A DNA stretch of 64,000 bases from Luxibacter massiliensis (GCF_900604355.1 NZ_UWOE01000002.1:287900-351899); one strand, 5' to 3'; shown: positions 52,211 through 60,448, counted from the stretch's first letter. Program-made: numbers and translations. The notes: generated by a model from the sequence alone, not told the origin.

Positions 52211-52243
52211 AGATAAATATTCAAAACACAGGAGGTACTGATT

Positions 52244-52471
52244 ATGCAGAATAAATTATTTTTAAAGGCAGCCGATATATGTGAACTTCTGGAAGTAAAA
52301 CAGACATCGGCTTATGAAATCATCGGAAATCTGAACAAGGAACTGGAAGAACAGGGCTACCTGACGCTTAGAGGAAAAGTTCCGACAAAGTATTTTGTGA
52401 AGCGTTTCTACGGAGTAGAAGATACTTGTGAGATTCCACAGGAAGAGGGAAAGGAATGGTTTCATGCGTAA
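52244..52471 (+). CDS. Small HTH DNA-binding protein, tandem copy 1
   Basis: 75 residues: FLKAADICELLEVKQTSAYE IIGNLNKELEEQGYLTLRGK VPTKYFVKRFYG. Excisionase-like winged helix. CAGGAGG precedes the ATG. First of three tandem relatives before the integrase; may control excision direction or element genes. It has a short extra C-terminus after the shared part. Confidence 0.75.
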   Translation: MQNKLFLKAADICELLEVKQTSAYEIIGNLNKELEEQGYLTLRGKVPTKYFVKRFYGVEDTCEIPQEEGKEWFHA

Positions 52472-52682
52472 GAGAAAAATGTATTTATCAGTGGAAGACA
52501 TTGCAGAACTCTTTGGATTATCAGTTTCGTTTGCTTACCGGGTAGTGGAAAGAATGAATGCCGATCTGGCAAGCAAGAACTATTATGTGATTCTCGGTCG
52601 GGTGCCAACCCGCTATGTAGAGGACAAGATCTATGGTCTGGAACATGTTGAGCAGTATTTGAAGGAGGATAAAGCGGTATGA
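52464..52682 (+). CDS. Small HTH DNA-binding protein, tandem copy 2
   Basis: 72 residues from ATG 52464 (AAAGGAA upstream), overlapping copy 1 by 8 bases. YLSVEDIAELFGLSVSFAYR VVERMNADLASKNYYVILGR VPTRYVEDKIYG aligns with its neighbours over the whole core. The overlap suggests translational coupling. Confidence 0.75.
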   Translation: MRKRKMYLSVEDIAELFGLSVSFAYRVVERMNADLASKNYYVILGRVPTRYVEDKIYGLEHVEQYLKEDKAV

Positions 52683-52876
52683 GTATGATGCAGGAAAAAA
52701 TGTATATGGATGTGGATGATGTGTGTGCAATTCTTGGAGTTTCAAAAACTTATGCATATAGTCTGATGCGAGAATACAACAAAGAATTGAAGGCAAAAGG
52801 CTATATTGTAGTAGCTGGAAAAATCTCTACGAAATTCCTGGCAGAAAAGATTTATGGCATGAAAGTCGAGGATTAG
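52679..52876 (+). CDS. Small HTH DNA-binding protein, tandem copy 3
   Basis: 65 residues, overlapping copy 2 by 4 bases (ATGA). YMDVDDVCAILGVSKTYAYS LMREYNKELKAKGYIVVAGK ISTKFLAEKIYG. It is directly followed by the integrase, the usual place of an excisionase, so this copy is the best Xis candidate. Confidence 0.78.
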   Translation: MSMMQEKMYMDVDDVCAILGVSKTYAYSLMREYNKELKAKGYIVVAGKISTKFLAEKIYGMKVED

Positions 52877-52878
52877 CA

Positions 52879-53958
52879 ATGGGGGTTTACAAAGAAGGAA
52901 AAAACTGGAAAGTACAGGTCTATTACAAAGACTGGCAGGGAAATCGGAAAAGAAAACAGAAAAGAGGATTCAGGACCAAGGGTGAAGCTAAGGAATGGGA
53001 AAGAGATTTCCTGCAACAGCAGAGCCAGGGTGTGGATATTGAATTTGGAAATTTTCTGGAGATTTATTACAAAGATATGGATGTCCGTCTCAGAGAAAAC
53101 ACTATGTACACGAAGCGATATATTATTGACCTGAAAATCAAGCCTTATTTTGAAAAGAAGATTCTCAGTGAAATTACGGTGGCAGACGTCCGTGCATGGC
53201 AGAATGAGTTGCTGACGTATAAGGATAAGAATGGAAAAGGATATTCTCCTACTTATCTGAAAACAGTGAACTGCCAGCTGACTGCAATCTTCAATTATGC
53301 AATGCGGTATTATAACCTGCAGGATAATCCCTGCAGGAAGGCAGGAGCGATTGGCAAGAGTAAAGGAGAACCGAAGGACTTCTGGATGCAGGAAGAGTTC
53401 AATGCTTTTCTGGAGACAGTAAGTGATAAGCCGGAGACAAGAATGGCGTTTCTTTTGTTGTACTGGACCGGAATGCGTATCGGTGAATTGCTTGCACTTA
53501 CTTATAATGACATCAATCTTGAAGAGAAAACCATATCAATCAATAAATCTTATCAGAGACTGAAAGGAAAGGATATGATCACGCAGCCGAAAACTCCAAA
53601 GAGTATCCGTGTGATTACGATGCCGGATTTTCTTGCAGAGGAATTTCGGGAGTATTGCAGTCATTTGTATGGAATTATGAAAAAGGAAAGACTTTTTCGG
53701 TTTACCAAATCGCATATGGAACATTGTATGGCTACCGGAATCGAGCGGTCTGGTGTAAAGCGGATACGACTTCATGATCTCCGCCATTCCCATGCCAGTA
53801 TGCTGGTTGATATGGGGGTGGCTCCATTGGAGATTGCAGAACGCCTTGGACATGAAAAGGTGGAAACCACGTTGAACACTTATTCACATCTGTATCCGTC
53901 TACACAGAGTAAATTAGCAGGTTTGCTAGATAAGAAACATGAGGAAGAGGAGGAATAA
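52879..53958 (+). CDS. Tyrosine-type site-specific integrase of the ICE
   Basis: 359 residues. N-terminal arm-binding domain (GVYKEGKNWKVQVYYKDWQG), SAM-like core-binding domain (FLEIYYKDMDVRLRENTMYT), catalytic domain with Arg in WTGMRIGELLALTYNDI, HDLRHSHASMLVDMG (HxxR), LGHEKVETTLNTYSHLYPS (His and nucleophile Tyr). It integrates and excises the element, here at guaA. All catalytic residues are present, so it looks active. Confidence 0.95.
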   Translation: MGVYKEGKNWKVQVYYKDWQGNRKRKQKRGFRTKGEAKEWERDFLQQQSQGVDIEFGNFLEIYYKDMDVRLRENTMYTKRYIIDLKIKPYFEKKILSEITVADVRAWQNELLTYKDKNGKGYSPTYLKTVNCQLTAIFNYAMRYYNLQDNPCRKAGAIGKSKGEPKDFWMQEEFNAFLETVSDKPETRMAFLLLYWTGMRIGELLALTYNDINLEEKTISINKSYQRLKGKDMITQPKTPKSIRVITMPDFLAEEFREYCSHLYGIMKKERLFRFTKSHMEHCMATGIERSGVKRIRLHDLRHSHASMLVDMGVAPLEIAERLGHEKVETTLNTYSHLYPSTQSKLAGLLDKKHEEEEE

Positions 53959-53961
53959 GCG

Positions 53962-54354
53962 ATGGCTGGTGACAGACATGGAAAACACAACACAACGACC
54001 ATTTCTTTTCGGGTGAATTCTTATGAAAAAGCAACAATTGAAGAACGAGTGAAAGTGAGCGGAATGAAAAAACAGGATTATATCGTCCGATCATGCATTT
54101 ACAATCATGTATGTGTTGTTGGAAAGAAAGAAACAATTGAGATTATCCGGTCAGAAATGAAGGAAATGAGTTTGGTTTTGGAGGATGTGGCAAAAGATTT
54201 GAAGTCTGAAAAACCAGTTATTTCAGAACCGGTTCTTGATAGTATGACAGAACGGTATCTTGCATTTTTGGAAGCAGCATTATGGATGCTGAAAGGTTCA
54301 AGTTATTTATGGGAGGATAAAAAGGATGGAAGAGAAAGTAATGAAGGATTGTAA
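53962..54354 (+). CDS. MobC-like mobilisation accessory protein
   Basis: 130 residues. TTTISFRVNSYEKATIEERV KVSGMKKQDYIVRSC is a ribbon-helix-helix start as in plasmid MobC/relaxosome proteins. The rest is helical. It overlaps parA by 29 bases. It may bind oriT and help the relaxase, or regulate the partition genes. Confidence 0.7.
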   Translation: MAGDRHGKHNTTTISFRVNSYEKATIEERVKVSGMKKQDYIVRSCIYNHVCVVGKKETIEIIRSEMKEMSLVLEDVAKDLKSEKPVISEPVLDSMTERYLAFLEAALWMLKGSSYLWEDKKDGRESNEGL

Positions 54355-55132
54355 AGTGCTGGCATTGTGTTCACAAAAAGGCGGGGTTGGCAAGACAACA
54401 AGTTGCGTGAATCTGGCAGTCGGACTTGCAAAAGCAGGGAAGAAAGTGCTTGTGATTGACAATGATCCGCAGGGAAGTATGACAGCAAGTCTTGGGTATC
54501 ATAACCCAGATGAATTACCAATCACACTGGCTACTATTCTGACAAAGATTGTAGAAGATGAACTATTTGAAAATACACTGGGAATTTTACATCACCAGGA
54601 AGGAATTGATTTGATTCCGGCAAACATCGAACTCTCTGGAATGGAAGTTTCACTTGTAAATATTATGAGCAGGGAACTTGTCTTAAAACAATATATAGAA
54701 AGAATGAGAGAAGAATACGACTATATATTGATTGACTGTATGCCATCACTTGGAATGCTGACGATCAATGCACTTGCCAGTGTCGATGCAGTTATTATAC
54801 CTGTCCAGGCGGCTTATCTTCCTGTAAAGGGTCTAGAACAGCTGATACGGACGATAGGAAAGGTGCGAAGACAGCTTAACAAACAACTGAAAATTGGAGG
54901 TATATTGATCACAATGGTGGATAACCGAACGAACTATGCAAGAGATATATCTGATCTGATTTTTGATACATATGGAAACCAGATTAAGATTTTTCCACAG
55001 AGTATTCCATTTTCAGTACGAGCAGCTGAAATCAGTGCGGAAGGAATCAGCATATTTGAGCATGATCCAAAAGGAAAAGTAGCGGCTGCATATTGGCAGA
55101 TGACACAGGAGGTGCTTTTGGATGAAAGGTAG
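54326..55132 (+). CDS. ParA-family partition ATPase
   Basis: 268 residues. Deviant Walker A CSQKGGVGKTTSCVNLAVGL, A' VLVIDNDPQGSMTASLG, Walker B DYILIDCMPSLGMLTINAL. It moves DNA by ATP-dependent binding to the nucleoid, with ParB. GGGAGG lies before the start. On an ICE it suggests a replicating circular stage that is partitioned. Confidence 0.95.
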   Translation: MEEKVMKDCKVLALCSQKGGVGKTTSCVNLAVGLAKAGKKVLVIDNDPQGSMTASLGYHNPDELPITLATILTKIVEDELFENTLGILHHQEGIDLIPANIELSGMEVSLVNIMSRELVLKQYIERMREEYDYILIDCMPSLGMLTINALASVDAVIIPVQAAYLPVKGLEQLIRTIGKVRRQLNKQLKIGGILITMVDNRTNYARDISDLIFDTYGNQIKIFPQSIPFSVRAAEISAEGISIFEHDPKGKVAAAYWQMTQEVLLDER

Positions 55133-55988
55133 AAGTGCATCGAAGATAAAACTGACATCTTATGATGAATTACTTGGAGGAGGAGAAGAAACGAACGATA
55201 TCCAGCAGGTTTCACTTGAGCATTTACATTCTTTCGAGAACCATCCATTTCAAGTAAATGATGATGAGGCAATGGCGGAACTGGTGGAAAGTGTGAAAGA
55301 AGAGGGAATTCTTACAGCATTACTGGTACGACCGCTGGGTGATGGTGAATATGAAATCATCGCCGGTCACAGAAGGAGACATGCGGCACAACTTGCTGGT
55401 CTTAAAGAGGTTCCGGTTATTATCAGAAATATGGATCAAGATACAGCTGTCCGTGCGATGGTAGACAGCAATCTGCAGAGACCTAATATACTCCCAAGTG
55501 AAAAGGCATATGCTTACCGTATGAAGATGGAAGCAATGAATCATCAGGGAACATCAGGCGGTATCAGTGCGAAAGACATTGGAAAGAACGCAAATGACAG
55601 TGCAAGGCAGGTGTATCGCTATATCCGGCTTACTTATCTGATGAATGACCTATTAAACGCAGTAGATCGTGATGTGATCGGATTGCAGGTAGGTGTAGAG
55701 CTTTCCTACCTTACGGTTCCAGAACAGGAGATGGTGGAGGAAGTGCATGAGAGTACCGGAAAATATCCAAGTCTGGAACAGGCAAAAAAAATAAGGCAAC
55801 ATCGAGAAGAAAAAACGCTGACAAAAGAGATTGTGCGGCTCCTGGTTATAGGAGAGCGTAAAAAGAAAACAACGGTAACATTAAAACAGGGTGAAATTAA
55901 GAAGTATTTTCCTCCAGAGTATGATGAACAGAAGATACGGACTGTTATATGTCAGCTTTTGGAGGAATGGAGCAATCAGAATCATTGA
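55122..55988 (+). CDS. ParB/Spo0J-family partition protein
   Basis: 288 residues. The ParB CTPase part has HPFQVNDDEAMAELVESVKE and AGHRRRHAAQLAGLKEVPVI, then VDSNLQRPNILPSEKAYAYR and the HTH region (GKNANDSARQVYRYIRL). Overlaps parA by 11 bases, so both are translated together. parS sites were not identified; the GTGCCCACTGGGCAC palindromes downstream are candidates. Confidence 0.93.
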   Translation: MKGRSASKIKLTSYDELLGGGEETNDIQQVSLEHLHSFENHPFQVNDDEAMAELVESVKEEGILTALLVRPLGDGEYEIIAGHRRRHAAQLAGLKEVPVIIRNMDQDTAVRAMVDSNLQRPNILPSEKAYAYRMKMEAMNHQGTSGGISAKDIGKNANDSARQVYRYIRLTYLMNDLLNAVDRDVIGLQVGVELSYLTVPEQEMVEEVHESTGKYPSLEQAKKIRQHREEKTLTKEIVRLLVIGERKKKTTVTLKQGEIKKYFPPEYDEQKIRTVICQLLEEWSNQNH

Positions 55989-56012
55989 TAAGTACGAAGG
56001 GAGGGATGTGTC

Positions 56013-57107
56013 ATGAGTATAAGAGCAACATTCCATTATTTTCAAGGAATGGAATGCGATATGTACAGTTTTTATCGTATTCCCAAACTGCTGTTTACAA
56101 GTGAATATTTTAAAAATCTCTCCTGCGAAGCAAAGGTGCTGTACGGACTGATGTTAGACCGGATGTCACTGTCCATCAAGAACCGGTGGTTTGATGAAGA
56201 GGACAGGGCATATATTTTCTTTTCGGTGGAAGAGATTATGGAAATGCTTAACTGTGGCAGGAATAAGGCTGTGAATTGTCTAAAAGAGCTGGATCAGGAA
56301 AAAGGGATTGGATTGATTGAGAAGAGGCGAATCGGACTTGGAAAAACAAATGTTATTTACGTGAAAAATTTCAGCCTGACAGAATATCCAGATGAGCCAG
56401 CAATCTTTGATTCGGAAGAAACACCGGAAAATGTAGCAGAGAGAAAAGAAAATACAGAGACAGAAATAGAAGAATATGCGAAAAAAGAGCCGGAAAAGCC
56501 CGTAAATACACAGAAGTTTGAAAAACAAACTTCAGGAAGTTTGAAAAATAAACTTCAAGAAGTTTCAAAAACAAACTTCAAGGAGTTTGAAAAACAAACT
56601 TCAAGAAGTTTAGAAAACAAACTTCAAGAAGTTTCAAAAACAAACTGTAATAATACTGAATATAATTATACTGAATTTAGTGAGAATGAATCTTATCAAT
56701 ATCTATCTGAACAAGAGAAAGGGAGAGATAGGATACAGGAGAGAAATGAGTATCGACAGTTAATTCATGATAATATCGAATATGAGACCCTTTGTCAGAG
56801 CTATGGAACTGGACGAGTAGAAGAGCTGGTAGAGCTGATGCTGGATGCAATATGTTCGACAAAGACATATCAACAGATCAATGGGGAAGCTGTGCCTACA
56901 CAAGTGGTCAAGAGCCGTTTGCTCAAAGTCGGGTATGAACACATCCAGTATGTGTTTTTCAGTCTTGACAGGAGTACAAGCAAAGTGAAGAATATCCGGC
57001 AGTATATGCTGACGGTATTGTATAACGCTCCTGCAACAATCAATCAGTTTTATGATGCTGAAGTTCGACATGACATGTACTGGGGGAAGGATATTCCAGA
57101 CAGGTAA
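56013..57107 (+). CDS. RepA_N-type replication initiator
   Basis: 364 residues. The N-terminal winged-helix domain (YRIPKLLFTSEYFKNLSCEA KVLYGLMLDRMSLS) is the RepA_N signature of Gram-positive theta plasmids. A variable middle (about 165-215) is made of 23-residue repeats (FEKQTSGSLKNKLQEVSKTN). The C-terminal domain (about 240-364) is DnaD-like. GGGAGG precedes the ATG. In RepA_N plasmids the origin lies inside the rep gene, and the repeats here fit that. Confidence 0.9.
   Translation: MSIRATFHYFQGMECDMYSFYRIPKLLFTSEYFKNLSCEAKVLYGLMLDRMSLSIKNRWFDEEDRAYIFFSVEEIMEMLNCGRNKAVNCLKELDQEKGIGLIEKRRIGLGKTNVIYVKNFSLTEYPDEPAIFDSEETPENVAERKENTETEIEEYAKKEPEKPVNTQKFEKQTSGSLKNKLQEVSKTNFKEFEKQTSRSLENKLQEVSKTNCNNTEYNYTEFSENESYQYLSEQEKGRDRIQERNEYRQLIHDNIEYETLCQSYGTGRVEELVELMLDAICSTKTYQQINGEAVPTQVVKSRLLKVGYEHIQYVFFSLDRSTSKVKNIRQYMLTVLYNAPATINQFYDAEVRHDMYWGKDIPDR
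56513..56646. repeat. Iterons inside repA: candidate origin of replication
   Basis: About six tandem units of 23 bp (consensus near CAAGAAGTTTGAAAAACAAA + CTT) inside the repA coding region. Each junction forms the palindrome AAACTTC-AA-GAAGTTT. Because 23 is not a multiple of 3, three units give one 23-residue protein repeat. Confidence 0.85.
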
Positions 57108-57108
57108 G

Positions 57109-57135
57109 AACTTTGTGCCCACTGGGCACGAAGTT
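57109..57135. repeat. GTGCCCACTGGGCAC palindrome, copy 1
   Basis: AACTTTGTGCCCACTGGGCA + CGAAGTT, a 27-bp palindrome with one odd base, right after the repA stop. Confidence 0.8.
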
Positions 57136-57175
57136 TAAAAAGAGATAGTCATATCTGGCAGATATGCTAAAATAA

Positions 57176-57200
57176 CCTTGTGTCCACTGGGCACAAAGTA
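57176..57200. repeat. GTGCCCACTGGGCAC palindrome, copy 2
   Basis: CTTGTGTCCACTGGGCACAA + AG, with one change in the left arm; 13 bases before the next gene's start codon. It could be an operator or parS-like site. Confidence 0.75.
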
Positions 57201-57212
57201 GGAGGAAGAATT

Positions 57213-57518
57213 ATGTTGAGATTTATGATAAAACTGCCATTTCGAATTATTGCAGCTCCTGTTTGGCTGGTACTTGCAGCGGTGAATATTGTGCTGGTGT
57301 TCCTGGTTGGGTTATCTGCTGGATTCTGCTATCTGATAGCCGGAATCTCTGTTGTGACAGAAGTTTTGAGTATTGGGTTTGGAATCAGTACGGACTGGAC
57401 AATGAAATCAGCGATTATTACGACAGTAGTGTTTGTTCTACTCCCACATATCGGTATGGGGATAGTTGCAGTAATTGAAGTTGTGAAATGTGGATTACAG
57501 GAATTTATTTTTGGATGA
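57213..57518 (+). CDS. Small membrane protein of the ICE
   Basis: 101 residues from ATG 57213 (GGAGGAAGAA). Three hydrophobic segments (about 12-30, 32-50, 65-92). No family recognised. Lies between repA and a helical hypothetical protein in the same direction. Confidence 0.6.
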   Translation: MLRFMIKLPFRIIAAPVWLVLAAVNIVLVFLVGLSAGFCYLIAGISVVTEVLSIGFGISTDWTMKSAIITTVVFVLLPHIGMGIVAVIEVVKCGLQEFIFG

Positions 57519-57563
57519 TTGTGGAAAATATAGTGGCGCTATATGGAAAGGCAGAAATAAACA

Positions 57564-58121
57564 ATGGAAGAATTATATAAAGTGATGGATGATTTGCTTG
57601 AGGTGGAATTTCAGATGAAAGCAGGGATGGATATTCTGAAAGAACTGGAAGAGTTTTATATGCTGGAAAAAGAAACCGAAAAATCGGATGCTAGAAAAGT
57701 AGCTGTGCTGATGAAAGGATATCTGCAGTCGATGAAGTCAAATATTCGAGAAATCATTCGTTATATTGATGACACGGCACTTGAAAAATCAAATGATAAA
57801 AAGAAAGATAAACAGGAATCTGCGAGCACCATATCCGAGGAAGTGCAGGAATTTGTGAATCTGACAATTACAGAGCATATGGGGAAAGCATATTCAGAAT
57901 GGAAGTTAAAGCAGGATAAAGAGCCAGTAAGTGAGATTGATAAGAAATACCAGAAATTACTGGAAACGTTATCCCAAGAACAGGAAGAAGTGATTACGGA
58001 ATACTGTAATGCAATTTTTAGCAGTGGAGCAGAAACAGAAGAATTTTTCTATCGACTGGGATTAAAAGATGGACTGAATCTGAAAAATACGGTAAAATCT
58101 GTATTAGAAATGATATCATGA
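57564..58121 (+). CDS. Helical hypothetical protein (DUF6809-like end)
   Basis: 185 residues, rich in Glu and Lys, coiled-coil-like from 1 to 150. The end (ILEEYCNAIFSSGAETEEFF-like, then YRLGLKDGLNLKNTVKSVLE) resembles the tail of DUF6809 proteins common on conjugative elements. Function unknown. Confidence 0.6.
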   Translation: MEELYKVMDDLLEVEFQMKAGMDILKELEEFYMLEKETEKSDARKVAVLMKGYLQSMKSNIREIIRYIDDTALEKSNDKKKDKQESASTISEEVQEFVNLTITEHMGKAYSEWKLKQDKEPVSEIDKKYQKLLETLSQEQEEVITEYCNAIFSSGAETEEFFYRLGLKDGLNLKNTVKSVLEMIS

Positions 58122-58145
58122 AATCGGAAGTTGGAGGATACACGC

Positions 58146-58670
58146 ATGAAAATTGTAATCATTAATGGAAGTGCCAGAAAAGGAAACACGCTGACAGCAA
58201 TCAATGCATTTATAAAAGGAGCATCAGAAAAGAATGAAATTGAAATCATTGAACCTGACAAACTCAACATTGCACCATGCAAGGGATGTGGTGTCTGTCA
58301 ATGCTCTAAGGGATGCGTCGATAAGGATGATACAAATCCTACAATTGATAAAATTGCTGCCGCAGATATGATTCTTTTTGCTACACCAGTTTATTGGTGG
58401 GGAATGTCAGCACAATTGAAACTTATCATTGATAAGTGCTACTGCCGTGGATTGCAGTTAAAAAATAAAAAAGTTGGCACGATTGTTGTAGGCGGTTCTC
58501 CCGTAGACAGTATCCAGTATGAGCTGATTGATAAGCAGTTTGACTGTATGGCAAAATATCTTTCATGGGATATGCTTTTCAAAAAATCATATTATGCAAC
58601 AGCCAGAGATGAACTTGAAAAAAACAAGGATTCCATGAACGAACTTGAGGGGATCGGAAAAAATTTATAA
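58146..58670 (+). CDS. Flavodoxin-fold NADPH-dependent FMN reductase-like protein
   Basis: 174 residues from ATG 58146 (GGAGG upstream). INGSARKGNTLTAINAFIKG, APCKGCGVCQCSKGCVDKDD and ATPVYWWGMSAQLKLIIDKC show FMN binding and a Cys-rich loop. Same family as the gene at 19012. On the ICE it is cargo, perhaps for redox or drug reduction. Confidence 0.88.
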   Translation: MKIVIINGSARKGNTLTAINAFIKGASEKNEIEIIEPDKLNIAPCKGCGVCQCSKGCVDKDDTNPTIDKIAAADMILFATPVYWWGMSAQLKLIIDKCYCRGLQLKNKKVGTIVVGGSPVDSIQYELIDKQFDCMAKYLSWDMLFKKSYYATARDELEKNKDSMNELEGIGKNL

Positions 58671-58745
58671 AGCACGTTCCAAATTCCTGTTTGCATATTT
58701 CATCAAACGGTACATATTAAAATTAACACAAAGGGAGATGTTAGA

Positions 58746-58955
58746 ATGAAAGCTCATGAATATTGGTCTGTCGGAGCATTGATAACGATGCTAGGAACTT
58801 TTTATAGCGGATATAAAGGTTCAAAATCAAGCCATAAATATTTTGCGGCAAGTTCTTTGCTTTGTATGATTATGGCTATTTACACAGGTCATAAGATGAT
58901 ATCTAAAAACAAGAAAACAAAGAAAGAACCAATATCATTAGGAAATGAAGAATAA
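58746..58955 (+). CDS. Small membrane protein, 69 aa
   Basis: Two helices (about 9-25 and 33-48) and a Lys-rich tail. CAAAGGGAG precedes the ATG. Not recognised with certainty; follows the FMN reductase-like gene and may be co-transcribed. Confidence 0.6.
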   Translation: MKAHEYWSVGALITMLGTFYSGYKGSKSSHKYFAASSLLCMIMAIYTGHKMISKNKKTKKEPISLGNEE

Positions 58956-58964
58956 TACAATCAA

Positions 58965-58989
58965 CCTTGTGCCCAGTGGGCACGAAGTT
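58965..58989. repeat. GTGCCCACTGGGCAC palindrome, copy 3
   Basis: CCTTGTGCCCAGTGGGCACG + AAGTT. It is the third member in this ICE; the centre base is G in place of C. Confidence 0.8.
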
Positions 58990-59004
58990 GGCATAGTCAC
59001 TATG

Positions 59005-59036
59005 GTGTCAGGAGAAATCCTGGCATCTTTTTTTTA
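59005..59036 (+). terminator. Terminator with GAAA loop
   Basis: GTGTCAGGA and TCCTGGCAT pair around a GAAA tetraloop, followed by a run of eight T. The core CAGGAGAAATCCTG is found again at 59441. Confidence 0.8.
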
Positions 59037-59076
59037 TATCTTTTTACACTTCAAAAAATAATTTCAAAAAATTTCT

Positions 59077-59122
59077 AAAATCATGTCCGATTTTGTCGCT
59101 CCCAATACAGAGTATATGGAAG
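59077..59122 (+). repeat. ICE leader repeat, copy 2
   Basis: AAAATCATGTCCGATTTTGT, then CAATACAGAGTATATGGAAG; counterpart of 52166-52210. It lies at the head of the structured non-coding stretch. Confidence 0.8.
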
Positions 59123-59124
59123 GC

Positions 59125-59495
59125 AAATTGAAAATCCTCTGATTTCCAAAAATCACAAACGTAAAAGAGGTTCAGACAGTTCTTCCGATTGCACCTTGAC
59201 AATTGAAGGAGCTGATACATCTTGAGGAACATGCTTACCGGAGATAATCCGGCTCGTGCAGGCGAAGACTCCTATGGGAAGAGCGAAGCAATAATGATAC
59301 CACCGAAGGGTACAGGACCTCTGCTGAAACAGAGACTGTGACTGTATTTTTACAGCCGGGTTATCTGGAATGATAACGATCAGATGTATATGTACAGACA
59401 AAGCCCAAATGTGAATACTTAGATTTTCTTATTTATATTACAGGAGAAATCCTGTAGCAAGTGGGGAATGGTTCGAATCCATTCCTCATTTTTTC
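59125..59495 (+). ncRNA. Candidate structured non-coding RNA or leader before ssb
   Basis: About 370 bases without a gene but with a chain of perfect hairpins: CCGGA-GATAA-TCCGG (59238-59252), CTCTG-CTGAAA-CAGAG (59319-59334), CTGTA-TTTT-TACAG (59342-59355), GTTATC-TGGAAT-GATAAC (59360-59377), ACAGGA-GAAA-TCCTGT (59440-59455), and the end GGGGAATGG-TTCGAAT-CCATTCCTC with ATTTTTT (59463-59494). The last is a rho-independent terminator. It begins after the leader repeat. It may be a regulatory leader for ssb and the transfer genes or a separate RNA. No known class recognised. Confidence 0.55.
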
Positions 59496-59510
59496 GTGCA
59501 GAAAATGCAC
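59496..59510 (+). promoter_or_regulatory. Small hairpin between terminator and ssb
   Basis: GTGCA (59496-59500) and TGCAC (59506-59510) around GAAAA. It would be at the 5' part of any transcript that passes the terminator. Confidence 0.4.
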
Positions 59511-59574
59511 AGATTATTATCCTGTTTGAAATACCAGGGAAGGGTGTTGCAGGAAGAAAGGGAGGACAAAAAGA

Positions 59575-59985
59575 ATGAATACGATTGTTTTAATGGGTAG
59601 ACTTGCCAGAGATCCAGAAACTAAGCTGACATCTACGCAAAAGGGACAAACCAAAGTATCTAGGTTTCCACTGGTAGTAAAAAGAAATAGCACAAGCAAA
59701 GCATTTGTAGTGATGATCACAGCTTATGGAAATAATGCAGAATTTGTGGAGAAATATCTTGAAAAAGGAATTAAGATTGCTCTTTCCGGAGAGTTGGTAA
59801 TCTCTCAGATCAAAGATGAACAGACTGGAACTGCATCCTATTATACCGAAGTCATTATGGATAATGTAGAGTTTGCAGAAGCCAAAACAAAAAAAGAAGA
59901 ATCTGACGGATTTCAACCAGCAGAGAAGAGGAAGATTCCATTCGATATACCAGAAGAACTTGAACAAGAAATGCCATTTCGATAG
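59575..59985 (+). CDS. ssb: Single-stranded DNA-binding protein
   Basis: 136 residues. OB-fold start MNTIVLMGRLARDPETKLTS and FPLVVKRN, FVVMITAYGNNAEFVEKYLE, ALSGELVISQ. The C-terminal tip is DIPEELEQEMPFR, so it still ends acidic with PF near the end, as in Ssb proteins that bind repair partners. On the ICE it coats DNA during transfer or replication. GGGAGG precedes the start. Confidence 0.92.
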   Translation: MNTIVLMGRLARDPETKLTSTQKGQTKVSRFPLVVKRNSTSKAFVVMITAYGNNAEFVEKYLEKGIKIALSGELVISQIKDEQTGTASYYTEVIMDNVEFAEAKTKKEESDGFQPAEKRKIPFDIPEELEQEMPFR

Positions 59986-59998
59986 GAGGACAAGATTT

Positions 59999-60448
59999 AT
60001 GAGAAAATACTTTTTAGAATTATTTGCAATAGGATTGGTTGATTCAGAAGGAAGAATCAATACAGAACATATGACAAGTGATGCGCTTATGACTGCCATG
60101 AAAACAATGGAAGAGCTGACGCAAATGAAAATGGATCGTTTGGTTTTGGAAACAACAATGGAGATGATCTTATGTATGTTTGAGTCATGTGACACAGAGG
60201 AATTTACAGAAATATTAGGCAAGCTGCTTGGCGGAAAGCAGACTTCTAAAGTGACAGCTCATTTGGAAGCACTGGAGGAATTGTTGACAGAAGAGGAATA
60301 TAGTAGTTTCCTTGCAGAATATCTTGGTTATTTAACCGTGAATGTAGCAGAGTTTATTAGGAGCACAATCATTGAAAATGGTTTGATGTTACTTGCCGGT
60401 TCAGGAGGAGAAGAGGATGGAGAAGAGGATGGAGAAGACGGATTATAA
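59999..60448 (+). CDS. Hypothetical ICE protein, 149 aa
   Basis: Starts MRKYFLELFAIGLVDSEGRI at 59999 after TAGGAGG, 13 bases beyond ssb. All-helical; ends with a very acidic tail (GEEDGEEDGEDGL). Its last codons overlap the antirepressor start. Not recognised. Confidence 0.65.
   Translation: MRKYFLELFAIGLVDSEGRINTEHMTSDALMTAMKTMEELTQMKMDRLVLETTMEMILCMFESCDTEEFTEILGKLLGGKQTSKVTAHLEALEELLTEEEYSSFLAEYLGYLTVNVAEFIRSTIIENGLMLLAGSGGEEDGEEDGEDGL

Noticed and set aside
56513..56646. Short regular repeats that could be a CRISPR array
   Set aside because: Units are contiguous without spacers and lie in frame inside repA; they are iterons.
59463..59487. tRNA-like T-arm (GG-TTCGAAT-CC)
   Set aside because: No acceptor stem, D-arm or anticodon arm around it; the 9-bp stem followed by a T run is a rho-independent terminator.
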